Shown piece by piece: positions 24,947 to 35,369 of a stretch of DNA of 64,000 nt. The notes beneath the pieces were generated by a model. It saw only the letters and a program-made list of their open reading frames with translations. It searched no databases and was not told where the DNA came from. Positions within the stretch are counted from its first letter, which is position 1. Every line of letters begins with the position of its first letter. Source of the stretch: Annona cherimola (lineage: Eukaryota; Streptophyta; Magnoliopsida; Magnoliales; Annonaceae); the NCBI GenBank assembly GCA_030490835.1, contig CM059971.1, positions 5,562,007 through 5,626,006 on the forward strand. The letters are read 5' to 3'. Both the position numbers and the translations under genes were made by a program.

Positions 24947-26011
24947 TACACAAGCTGTTCTTGGTTCGTCCAAGGAGACATCTGAGGTTGTTAATGTTGC
25001 TTATGCTACTTAAGGGAAGAACTGAGGAAAGGGACAAATGTAGTGCTATAGTTGCAAGGAGTTCGGGCATATTGCTAGTAATTGTGGTAAGAAATTCTGC
25101 AATTATTGTAAACAAAATGGACACAATATCAAGCAATGTCCTACACGCCTAGAAAATAGACAAGGCCAAGCTTTTTAGGCTGCTATCTCAGAACCTACCA
25201 ATATCAGATCTACAGCCACAATTGCTGGCATAAATCAGTCTTTTGTTACTCCAGAAATGGTCCAACAAATGATTATCACAACATTCTCTACTCTTGGGCT
25301 TCATGGTCAAGGTAAGATTGTTTCTTCTCCTTGGTTTTTTGATTCTGGGGCATCAAATCATATGACTAGATCACCTAATTGGCTGCATAATCTTCGAAAG
25401 TATACTAGTAAACAAAATATTCAGATTGCTAATGGAAGTAATCTTTCAATTACAGTCATTGGTGATATTGGACCTTCCTTTCGTCATGTATTTGTCTTTC
25501 TTGGATTGTTTACTAGTTTAATTTCAGTTGGGCAGTTGGTGGATAATAACTGTAATGTAAATTTCTCTCGTCGTGGTTGTCTTGTGCAGGATCAGGGGTC
25601 GGGGAAGGTGATCGGGAGGGGGCCTAAAGTGGGCAGATTATTTCCATTGCAATTATTATTCCTAGAACTTTATCTTTGGCTTCTATTATTATTGAAAATA
25701 AGGCTGACGTTTGGCATAAATGATTGGGCCATCCAAATAATGTGATATTGTCTCATTTAATGAAGCATGGTTTTCTTGGCAATCAGTGTTCTTCTAGCAG
25801 TTTATCTCTTGATTGCTCTGTTTGTAAACTAGGAAAGAGTAAAGTGTTTCCTTTTCCTACTTATGGTACTTGTGCTAATACATGTTTTGAGATTATACAT
25901 AGTGATGTTTGGGATGTTACTCCTATCATTTCCCATGCGCGGTATAAATATTTCGTAACATTCATTGATAACTATAGTCGTTTCACATGAATATATTTTT
26001 CGCGTACTAAA

Positions 26012-26732
26012 TAGGAGTGGGAATCGGGGCGGGTCGGGACGGGTCAGGTTTTGCCCAACCCTGATCCTACGTTTCAAAAATTTTGTTTGACCCTTATTTT
26101 TATACCGGGTCGGGACAAGGTCGGTTTGACCCTTATTTTTTTCTACTAGGTCTCGGGACAAAATTCGGGTCAGTATCGGGATAGCGGGTCGGGTAAAAAA
26201 TACGGGTCAAATAAGATAATTTTCAGAATTTATATAGCTATCAAACATAAGTATACATCTATACTAAATTTAAATATTATATGTTTCAATATTTCACCAA
26301 TTATTAAAAAACACATAATTAAGAAAATAAAACATTTGAAAATATAGTATACATTTATTAAAATAGGTTAATATACAATTACATATAAGGGTTATATATG
26401 TACAATTTTTTTATTGATTCTTATATTTTTTTTTGAATAAATTAATTTTTCTATTGTTGATAGAGTTGATTACAAAAAAGTCAGAAATTTGAAAGAAAAT
26501 AATAATAATATTTAAATATAAGTTTATAATTTTTAATAAATTAGTATATGCGGGGCGGGTTGGACTCTTCGGGTCGGTACATGATTGACCCACCTCGACC
26601 CTATTTTTGAATTCGGGTCAAAATTTTTGACCCATCCCTATACCGGGTAAAAAATATGTTGGTTTTACCCGACCAAAAATGGGTCGGGTCAAAGCCGGGT
26701 CATGGGTCGACCCGCCCCAATTCCCACCCCTA
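26012..26732. mobile_element. hAT-like MITE, 721 bp, inserted in copia integrase
   Basis: It starts TAGGAGTGGGAATCGGGGCG and ends CGCCCCAATTCCCACCCCTA, and is flanked by perfect GTACTAAA copies at 26004-26011 and 26733-26740. The 8-bp duplication supports hAT. GACCCG/CGGGTC words crowd both ends and the AT-rich centre matches the 21660-22362 element in reverse orientation. It separates the FSRTK and AKVLTVFKSF codons of integrase. Confidence 0.92.
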
Positions 26733-29080
26733 GTACTAAAGCGAAAGTGTTAACTGTTTTCAAAAGTTTTGTGGCTTATATTGAGACTCAATTTTCCACA
26801 TCCATTAAGGTTTTACGGTCTGATAATGGAGGTGAGTATATGTCACATGATTTCCAAGCTTTCTTACAACAAAAAGGCATTATATCTCAATGATCATGCC
26901 CTTATACCCCTCAACAGAATGGGGTGGCTGAATGGAAAAACCGTCACTTGCTGGATATGGTTCGCACTTTACTCATAGAGGCCTCAGTACCGCCTAGATT
27001 TTGGGTGGAAGCTCTGTCAACTGCAGTTTATCTAATTAATTGGCTACCTTCTCAACAATTGAATTTTGATTCTTCTTACTTCCGTCTTTTTGGTATGCAG
27101 CCTGATTATCATATGCTACACACTTTTGGATGTGTTTGCTTTGTCCACTTGCCTTCACTTGAACGTCACAAGCTTACAGCTCAATTCGTAAGGTGTGCAT
27201 TTATGGGATATAACACTACTCACAAAGGATTTTTGTATTATGATGCTGCTACTAATCGACTGCATATTTCTAGAAATGTGGTTTTCTTTGAACATGAGTA
27301 CTATTTTCAGCAGCAGGATCTCCCTTCACATGGTGTTCTTCTTCCTGGCTTTGATGATATATCTCCCTCCTTTGAGTGTTTTAAACCTGATTTTGTCTAT
27401 CAGTGATGACAGCCCCCATAATTGCAAATTCTTCCCGGCCCTGATCCAGTGCCCACTTTAGTGGCTCTTCAACGATCTAATCGTATCAGTCGTCCTCCTG
27501 ATTGGTATGGTTTTTCTGCTATTTTAGCTGATATTACAGTTCCCACCTCTTATTCTCAGGCCACTAAACATATATGTTGGGAGAAAGCTATGCAAGAAGA
27601 ACTTCAAGCTCTTCAAGAGAACCATACTTGGGATATTGTTCCTTGTCCTACTGGTGTTAAACCCATTGGTTGTAAATGGATATATTCCATCAAGCTGAGA
27701 TCTGATGGGTCACTTGACCGATACAAAGCAAGGTTGGTGGCACTATGAAATCAACAAGAATATGGAGTTGATTATGAGGAGACATTTGCACCAGTGGCCA
27801 AAATGACGACAGTGCGACTTGTTCTAGCTATTGCTGCTTCCAAGGGCAGGTCATTACCACAGATGGATGTTAAGAATGCCTTTTTACATGGGGATCTTAA
27901 GGAAGCAATTTATATGACTCTACCACCAGAGTTATTTTCTACACCTCTTCCGATGTTTGTAAACTAAAAAAGTCACTCTATGGTTTAAAACAGGCTCCGC
28001 GTGCTTGGTTTGATAAGTTTCGATCCATGCTTATTAGCTTCGCTTTTGTCCAGAGTCAATATGATTTCTCTTCGTTTCTTTGCAAGACTCCTAAAGGAAT
28101 TGTTTTGCTCTTAGTATATGTTGATGATATCATTATTACAGGGACCGACTATGAATTGATTTCTCAGCTTCAACAGCGCCTTCAAAGCTCTTTTCATATG
28201 AAGCACCTAGGTCCTCTACGCTATTTTTTAGGCCTTGAAGTGAACTCTACAGCAGCTGGTCTTTTCTTAAATCAGCATAAATACATTCAGGAGACAATTA
28301 CATTGGCTGGTCTTCAAGATGGTCGATCTGTTGATACTCCCTTAGAAGTGAATGTTAAATATCGTCATGATGAGGGTGATTTTTTGCCTGATCCCTCATT
28401 ATATAGACATTTAGTGGGGAGCTTGAATTGTCTAACTATTACTTGGCCTGACATTTCTTTCGCTATCCAACAAGTTAGTCAATTTATGCAGGCCCCTCGG
28501 CACCTTCACTTGGCTGCTGTTCATCGCATTGTTCGCTATTTGCAAGACACTTCTACTCGCGGTCTTTTCTTTCCTGTGGATTCTCCTATTCACTTGGTTG
28601 CATATAGTGATGCTGACTGGGCTGGTTGTTCTGATACTCGATGTTCCATTACTGACTGGTGCATGTTCCTTGGCAACTCTCTTGTCTCTTGAAAAAGCAA
28701 GAAGCAAGATCGGGTGTCGAAATCCTCCACTGAGTCTAAGTATCGTGCTATGTCCTCTGCAAGTTCTAAGATTGTTTGGCTTCAAGGACTGTTAGGTGAG
28801 CGTGGGTTTCCTCAAATGGAACCTACTCCGCTTCATGCGGATAATACTAGTGCTATCCAAATTACAGCTAACCTAGTGTTTCACGAGCGCACCAAACGCA
28901 TAGAAGTGGATTGTCACTCTATTCGTGAAGCATATGATGCCCATGTCATTTCTCTACCTCACATCACCACTGATCAATAGATTGCTGATGTATTTACTAA
29001 AGCCCTCTCATGACAACGACATCATTTTCTGGTTACCAAATTGATGTTTTCTGATCATCCAACATCAATTTGAGGGGGGA

Positions 29081-29324
29081 TATCAATGGCAGAGGTTGTG
29101 GGCTGTCAATTGCTAAGATTATGGCAGAAATCATGGCTAAGATTTAAAGATCTAATTTATCATAATCTGTGTATTAGCTGTATATATTCTTACCTAAAAT
29201 AGATTAGCAGTAATTAGTGTAATTGCTGTAAATATTTTCTTGCCTAAAATAGGTTGTACAACAATTCTTATTTAAAGGAAATATCATCAAAGAAAGGGTA
29301 TTCAGCTATTTTCTCAAACTTTGT
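29081..29324 (+). repeat. Copia 3' LTR
   Basis: This 244-bp repeat pairs with 22602-22845. It follows the TTGAGGGGGGA purine tract and is followed directly by the AAATAC target duplication. Confidence 0.92.
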
Positions 29325-30072
29325 AAATACTACAGATTCTAAGTCTATATCTAAATATTATTATTATTCTTATTCTTATGATTATTTTCTTTTAAAATTT
29401 TTACATTTTTTAATAACTAACTACGTCAACAATAGAAGAATTAATTTATCCAAAAAATAATATAAGAATCAATAAAAGAAATTTGCACATATATAACTCT
29501 TATGTATAATTATATATTAACCTATTTTAATAAAGTTATACTATATTTTCTTATATTTTGTTTTAGTAATGATGTATTTTTTATAATTAGTAAAATATTG
29601 AAGTATATAACATTTAATTTAGCATAGATGCATCTTTATGTTTGATAGACATATAAATTCTTAAAATCATCTTATTTGACCCACATTTTTTTACTTGACT
29701 CTCTCTCTCTCTCTCATTCTGTCCGATGCCAATCAGAAATTTGTCTCGAGACCTACTAAAAAAATAAGGGCTAAACCGACGTTATTCCGACCTTGTATAA
29801 AAATAGAATTAAATAAAAATTTTAAAGAATAGGTTCAGATTTTCATAAATACTAACCTGATACAGTCAGCCCCGAATTCCACTCTTAGAACAGGAAGTTA
29901 CTTTCTAAGCGCCAGGCCCGGATATAGGAGTCCAAATGAGGAGTCATGGGGCTTTGACTTAGCAGAGACTATGAGGATGAAAAAGAAGAAAGGGCAAAGG
30001 GGAATTATTAGAATCTAGGTTGGGAATGGAGATCAGTAAGTTGCTACTTGCGTAGGGACTTCGTGACAAGGT

Positions 30073-31723
30073 TGTTGGTCCCGAGTTAATGGCAATTACC
30101 TAAAAGGGGAGGGGTGAATTGGGTATTATGAAAATTTAAAACTTAAACAGAAACTTTTACCTTGGATTAATCTAGTCCCCTTTATGAAAAAACAAAATGG
30201 AATGCAGTATAATATAGAGAGCAAAAATATAAATTACCACACAAGATTTTATAGTGGTTCGGGCAACCTCCCTACTCCACTCTTCCAAGCTCACACATCT
30301 TGTGACTTGGGTTCCACTATGTATTCCACGAATACAACTAGAGTCTCCACTCTCTTCTAGATTCTAGCTCTAGGAGGCATATACAACCAGAGCCTCTGCT
30401 CTCTTCTAGATTCAAGCTCTAGGGGGCATATACAATCAACACAAGTAGGTGATGAGTTACACTCCAATCACAACTCTACTTGCAACATCTTGGTTTCAAT
30501 CACCAAACTTAAACCAAGCACTAAAACAATCAATAATGTAAAAACAAAGAAGATCTACACTTTACTGAGTTGTGTAGCAAGTTTCAGCTTGAGGAAGAAT
30601 CTGTAGGAGCCACCGATTGTGTTTCGTTGAAGCAAATCGCAACTTTGAAGCTTGTTCTTCCTTTGAAAGTGTATAGATCACTCAAATTTAGAGAAAAGAA
30701 AATAAGAACTCTTGCTTGTACTTCTTTCCTCTCTTTAGACTCTATCTTGTGTATAAACACGTTTGCTTGAGTGTCTATTTATAGAGGAGGGAAAATTTTG
30801 AACGTTATACAAGTGGTTGGCGCGCAATAAATGTTTCAACGTTCAAAAATTCGAACATTACTTTCCCAAGTCGCAGGTGGAGTCGACTTCGTTTGCGACT
30901 TCGCCCAAGTCGCATGCTGGAGTCGACTTCGTGTGCGACTTCGGCAGCTCTTCAGTTTCCAAGTCTGAGTTCTGGGTCGACTTGGTTTCAGACTTGGCCT
31001 CAAGTCGATCTTGGAGTCGACTTGGGATGCGACTTGACCAGTTTTTGTGTCAAAACAGTTTGATCCTTGTTGATTCACCTCTTGTTTGCTTAGCTACTTT
31101 CCTTCAATAATAGAAACATTATTTTCATTCTGGATTGGCTTCAAATCTTGCAAACCTTGTGATTCTTGGAGAACTTGAAAACTTGTATGGTCAAATCTTC
31201 TTTGATTTGGAATAAATTCATGTACCTTGCTCGCTTTAAAATTATATTAGTCTTCACATCTTGAGTTGTCTTCATCTTGAAATGAACTTGAACTTTTAAC
31301 TTGGACTTGAGAAACTCAAGTCGATCTTGGGGTCGACTTCATATGCGACTTGGTCTTAAGTCGCAAGTGGAGTTGACTTCGACTGCGACTTCGGAATGCT
31401 CTGTCCCAAAATCAACGCTGGAAGGAAATGTGTATCCTCAAGTCGATAGTGGAGTCGACTTCGTCTGCGACTTCGGATGTTCATCTTCCAATTTCAAATC
31501 TGTTCATCAGGTACCTGTTGAAGTTGTATGTGGAGTCGACTTCGAGATCGACTTCACCCTAAGTCGAAGTTGGAGGCGACTTGGGAATCGACTTGGCTGA
31601 TTTTCATTCCTTAAGACATTCATTAAAATTATTAGTAATTATTTCATACTCAAATTTGTATTTGTTAATCATCAAAACTTATGCTCTGGTCAATTTGTTT
31701 TGTTTTAACTATTGTTTCCAACA
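30073..31723. mobile_element. Solo LTR, 1651 bp
   Basis: It starts TGTTGGTCCCGAG, ends TTCCAACA, and is flanked by AAGGT at 30068-30072 and 31724-31728. It is the same family as 23632-24946: AAGGGGAGGGGTGAATTGGG near the left, ATAGTGGTTCGGGCAACC near 30251, and two CTCTTCTAGATTC boxes near 30351 and 30399. TTTATAGAGGAGGGAAAA near 30778 corresponds to TATATAGAGGAAAAAAGG in the other copy and may be the TATA region. No internal retroviral genes are present. Open frames over its right half come from the repeat array. Confidence 0.88.
30865..31600. repeat. GTCGAC-rich minisatellite inside solo LTR 2
   Basis: Units such as AAGTCGCAGGTGGAGTCGAC and TTCGTTTGCGACTTCGCCC recur from 30868 to 31060 and again from 31317 to 31592, separated by ordinary LTR sequence. 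The units alternate the same short word and its complement around GTCGAC, as in solo LTR 1, but number and spacing differ. Confidence 0.85.
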
Positions 31724-31728
31724 AAGGT

Positions 31729-32300
31729 TGCGTGTGGTTTACAGAAATTGAGAGAGTGAAATTGGAAGAGTTTCAATGCATTGCCGCTGTTGAAATGAGA
31801 GGCGTCACCGATCAGCGGCAGTAGGGGCTTTTAAACAGGCCATAGAGTAGTTTCAAACCGGAAATCAGAGGGTGATTTTTGTCATTTCAAATCAATGTTA
31901 ACAGGCCATTCTAACGTCCATTGCTTTTTGGGTATATCTGAAATTTATGAGATACTTAAAGCGTATATATGCAAATGTTCAAATATAGTAGTTATCTTCG
32001 AAATTAGGATTAATTGTAGTGCGTATCTTTGATATTAACCCTCATTTGAACATAGGTTTCTTGAGTTTGTGAAAATTTGCACTTTTAGCTCTTAAATTTT
32101 GTATTGATAGAAGACGATTTTAAGTAGTGTTGAGTTCTAATCCCTTTAATTATGTAAAATCCTAATCAAACGATCAAAATACTATTAACACTTAGAATGA
32201 TCAGGTGAGTAATACCAACATGTGTGAATGCATGCGCGTATAAGGATCTGTGATTTGAAACCAAACTGGCCAAAACTTTTAGCGCTTTACTTAGAGCCTA
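31729..32300. other. Intergenic DNA, possible foldback remnants
   Basis: Nothing coding was recognised. Phrases such as GGGTATATCTGAAATTTATG near 31929 and AGTAGTTATCTTCGAAATTA near 31986 recall the foldback elements at 21133 and 40708, but no pair of arms can be drawn. Confidence 0.35.
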
Positions 32301-32308
32301 TCGAGTAG

Positions 32309-33505
32309 TAGGGGTGCAACTCGGGTCGGGTTATACCGGGTTGGAGTGAACCCAAACCCTAAGCCAACCGGGTTGGAGTAAACCCAAACCCAAACCCTAA
32401 GAATTTAATCCGGGTTCGGACCGGGTTCAAACCGAGTTCGCATTGGTTTTGGTTTGGTTTCGGGTTAGAATTCAGGTTACCAATAAACAATTTTTTTTCT
32501 AATTTAATTATAATCTAAAAAAAATTATTGGAATATACATACATGTGTTTATGAAGTCAAGTGTAGCAAATAGCTAATGGATGTAGCAAATAAAAAATAA
32601 ACATATCATACCAACTATTGTAGTTGAAACTAAACATTATCATACAAATTGTTGAAATTGAATTCAAACTGAATATTTATCATACAAATTGCTAAAATAG
32701 AAATTGACCACTTGTCATATCAATAAACTTAAAATGTGAATCAAATTTATACTACAATCTAAAATTCAAACTAACGGATTTCTCATACTAACAGAAAGTA
32801 TAATATGAAATAGATTTATCATGCCAACTCAAATTCAAACATAATCCACATAACAGTTATTCAAAGCAACTAAATCTAAATACACTAAGCATAATGGTTC
32901 AACATTCCAATCTAATTTAAGTGCAATCCAAATTTAAAATGACGAATAAACAAATCTCAAGTTTAAATAAGTTTACATCCACTTTTAAATAAATTCAAAA
33001 TTCAAATGAGTTCATGTCTCCAAAGTTTCCAAAAAAACTAAAAAACTATTCGAAGACTTCCAAGTAATTTCTCCCTTGATTTCCATTTGTATTTCGAATG
33101 TCAAGTTCTTGCACGTGCGGCTACCCCTCATATATTTTTTAAATATCCATATTAACTATATGTTATAAATCATTAAATCATAGTTATTCATTAATTTAAA
33201 TTAATTAATTACTTAAATTAAACCATTTGACTGATATATATTAAATCAATTAACCACCTATATATTAATATTACAAAAAAATGTATAATTTATAAAAAAA
33301 TTATATAAATTACACCGAGTTCGGACCGGGTCGGATTTTGGTACCGGGTTGGTGTGAATCCGGTTTTGGTTTCGGGTTTCTACGGGTCGGGTTGAAACCG
33401 GGTCTATTTTTGGAAAAAAATCTTAAAAATAAAACTCATTTTTGGTTTTGGTACTGGGTCGGGTCGGGCGGGTTCGGACCGACCCGGTACCAAGTTTCAC
33501 CCCTA
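32309..33505. mobile_element. hAT-like noncoding element, 1197 bp
   Basis: It starts TAGGGGTGCAACTCGGGTCG and ends GTACCAAGTTTCACCCCTA, and is flanked by perfect TCGAGTAG copies at 32301-32308 and 33506-33513. The 8-bp duplication and TAGGGGTG end place it with hAT elements. Subterminal DNA is dense in ACCGGGTT and GGGTCGG words, and the centre is AT-rich without a transposase frame. It is longer than, and different inside from, the GGGTGGGAATCGGGG elements. Confidence 0.9.
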
Positions 33506-33561
33506 TCGAGTAGATGTATTAGTGGATCCATTCATCCGTTGTATTTAATAAAATACATTAA

Positions 33562-33829
33562 GGGTGTGTTTGGGAATGGATAAAACTTTTGATGAAAAGT
33601 TGTAGAGAGTAGAAGTTTGATATCATATGGGTAATGATGAGAAAAAATAGGATAAAATTGAAATAGATAGGTTAGTTGTATTGGTAATTGTGTAGAAATG
33701 ATTGAAAAGTAGGGTGGTTGTATAAAAAATGTGAAGAAATTATTAAAAAATAGGGTCATTATGGAGAGTGAAAAGTTTAAGATTGAAAAGTTTTAACTTG
33801 ACAACTTTCATTTATTACCAAACACACCC
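33562..33829. mobile_element. Tourist-like MITE, 268 bp, TAA duplication
   Basis: This is the cleanest copy of the family. It has a GGGTGTGTTTGG start and CCAAACACACCC end, flanked by TAA at 33559-33561 and 33830-33832. A 3-bp TAA duplication points to the PIF/Harbinger (Tourist) group. The inside is noncoding. Confidence 0.88.
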
Positions 33830-33832
33830 TAA

Positions 33833-34165
33833 ATTGATTTGAAATCGCAGATAATAGGCCACAAAATAAGTATAATTTTTAAGATAAATAATCCTGTTAG
33901 GCTAAGCAGTTGTTTTACTTAGCCTACCTCAAAAAATCCATTTACAATATTTTTTTCCTCATACACTTATTTATCTGAGGGTATTTAACATAAAATCTAA
34001 GTTTTACTATCTTTGGATATATGTATATATTTTTTTTAGATTTTTAAATATAAGAATATTTTAAATATATATATACACGTAGATGTTTAAAAATCTCAGA
34101 AAAATAACATAAACATATCCAAAAATAGTATAATTTGGTTTGTAGGTTAACATAAACCATTTCCT
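33833..34165. other. AT-rich DNA, nothing recognised
   Basis: The sequence lies between the MITE and the truncated gypsy element. It contains no gene or repeat border, and the missing 3' LTR of the gypsy element is not here. Confidence 0.4.
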
Positions 34166-35172
34166 CATGTAGCTTTGCCTCCCGGGTCCCAAACTTTGCT
34201 TGAGGCAAGATAGAATATAATGTAAAAGTAATATGTGCCTTTTTTCTTCAAAACTATCTGCCCCCATGCTTCGGGATGATATAGATGTATTTTTCTCCAC
34301 CTTTTGCTCTTCAGCCTTCGTTTGTAATTTTTTCTTTGTAGCTTGAACTTAATGCTTCTCTGGCATGCGGCTTTGATAGGCTGCTTCTTGTGTGGGTTAT
34401 CTGTTATGGCCGGCCCACTTTTGTTGAGAATTGGCTTGAATAATTTTGAGATCAAAGTTACCCCCGGTGAAATATTATTTACACTTGTTGTTGGCATTTT
34501 TCCTGCCAAGCTTGATGGAAAGACTGTCTGGTAGCCATTTTGAACTATCCCTTGTGGATGCATTGATGAAGATGCATTTGTGACTGTGGGTTGGTAGATG
34601 ATGGTTGTGTGCCCTGCGCATTCTGCAGCTTCCGGGGCTAACCTTGTTGGCTGTTCGACTTCGTCGACATGGCCTGTGTTGATGGTAGTTTGTTGAGGCT
34701 GTTTAGATGTCTTTGCTTGATTGTCTGTGTGAGGGATAACTTCATTTGTGACTTGTAGATGGTCTTTTCCATTTGGCTTTTCTTGTGCAGGAATTTCTTG
34801 AAATTTGTGCTCCTTGGTTAGCATTTCCTCTTTTGAGGTGCTTGTCTGCTTTGTTGATAAGATTAATATTTCACCTTCCGTGGCCGGGCATGGTTGTGTA
34901 GATGATGATGACGATGACTGCTTTAGAGGAATGCTAGGAGTAGAGGTGTAAGGAGCTTTGAGGTTCTCTTTTGCATCTTTAGACTGCGGGCATGTTGGTT
35001 GGTTGACTGGAATGAAGACATTTTCTGGAGAGAAGTGGGGCAAAGTTGGTTGACTCGCTACTTTGGGTGGAGTTCCTGGGTTTGTAGAAAAAGTATTGGA
35101 GGATGCTCTTTGAACAATAGGGGTTTTATGCAAAATAGGATTCTCTTGCATAGGCTTGATAGGTTTTCCCAA
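34165..35172 (-). CDS. Gypsy-associated open frame of unknown function (335 codons)
   Basis: This is a long open frame directly downstream of gag on the same strand. In the same frame, sequence upstream of the ATG is also coding-like and meets gag (TKVQPHDAHVVLQGRNANPI and QRKWVEPVI), so the ATG is probably not a true start. The product is rich in Ser, Thr, Pro and Gln, with a basic stretch (KFKLQRKNYKRRLKSKRWRK) near the C-terminus. No protease, reverse transcriptase or zinc finger was seen. It may be a gag C-terminal extension, or a spacer protein of a non-autonomous element. Confidence 0.5.
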   Translation of the reverse strand: MGKPIKPMQENPILHKTPIVQRASSNTFSTNPGTPPKVASQPTLPHFSPENVFIPVNQPTCPQSKDAKENLKAPYTSTPSIPLKQSSSSSSTQPCPATEGEILILSTKQTSTSKEEMLTKEHKFQEIPAQEKPNGKDHLQVTNEVIPHTDNQAKTSKQPQQTTINTGHVDEVEQPTRLAPEAAECAGHTTIIYQPTVTNASSSMHPQGIVQNGYQTVFPSSLAGKMPTTSVNNISPGVTLISKLFKPILNKSGPAITDNPHKKQPIKAACQRSIKFKLQRKNYKRRLKSKRWRKIHLYHPEAWGQIVLKKKGTYYFYIIFYLASSKVWDPGGKAT

Positions 35173-35369
35173 TAAAATGACCGGCTCAACCCATTTTCTT
35201 TGAAGGGTGATCGGGTTGGCATTTCGGCCTTGTAAAACGACATGAGCATCATGGGGTTGGACTTTTGTTATGAATATAGAGGGGTCAAAGGTTTTGACAT
35301 TACCCTTGATAAAATTGACTTCTATGCCGATGTCCGCTATTTGAGATTTCGGGCTTGCTTGTTCAAGAA

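Larger units (their letters stand above)
23010..29060 (+). pseudogene. Copia gag-pol polyprotein, broken
   Basis: The coding region is interrupted by stops, a frame change and two insertions. The gag part starts near 23010 (MSTENFLRRMSTETLAI) and includes a UBN2-type stretch near 23240-23545. Two zinc knuckles (CX2CX4HX4C) lie at 25044-25140. The protease motif FDSGASNHM is near 25338. The integrase zinc region begins GHPNNVILSHLMKHG near 25727, and its core DNGGEY lies near 26822 beyond the inserted MITE. Reverse transcriptase shows [12 protein letters not shown] near 27865 and YVDDIIITG near 28117. RNase H shows DADWAGC near 28609 and STESKYRAM near 28727. In-frame stops occur near 23163, 23544, 25178, 25988, 26891 and 27746. 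It cannot make a full polyprotein. Confidence 0.9.
22602..29324 (+). mobile_element. Ty1/copia LTR retrotransposon with two later insertions
   Basis: Both LTRs are present (22602-22845 and 29081-29324) and the element is flanked by AAATAC at 22596-22601 and 29325-29330. A primer-binding site TGGTATCAGAGCC (initiator-Met tRNA type) begins at 22848, and a purine tract TTGAGGGGGGA precedes the 3' LTR. The gene order is gag, protease, integrase, reverse transcriptase, RNase H, the copia order. Removing the solo LTR at 23632-24946 and the MITE at 26012-26732 with their duplications leaves about 4.7 kb, a normal copia length. The LTR ends are TATC...TTGT rather than TG...CA. I count about 10 differences between the two 244-bp LTRs, so the insertion is not recent. 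Confidence 0.93.
22513..29887. mobile_element. hAT-like MITE split by the copia insertion
   Basis: Two pieces of a diverged relative of the 21660-22362 element flank the copia insertion. The left piece (about 22513-22601) reads TTAGAAATTTTGAACTAAAT then CAAAAATAGGATTGG. The right piece (29325-29887) continues with AATAGAAGAATTAATTTATC, ACATATATAACTCTTATG, TATATTAACCTATTTTAATA, ATCTTATTTGACCCACATTT and a degraded CCGAATTCCACTCTTA end. The left terminus is eroded. This MITE is older than the copia element inside it. Confidence 0.7.

Noticed and set aside
30251..30268. GTGGTTCGGGCAACC motif resembling a tRNA B box in the solo LTRs
   Set aside because: No A box at the right distance and no cloverleaf could be drawn; it is a conserved LTR segment.
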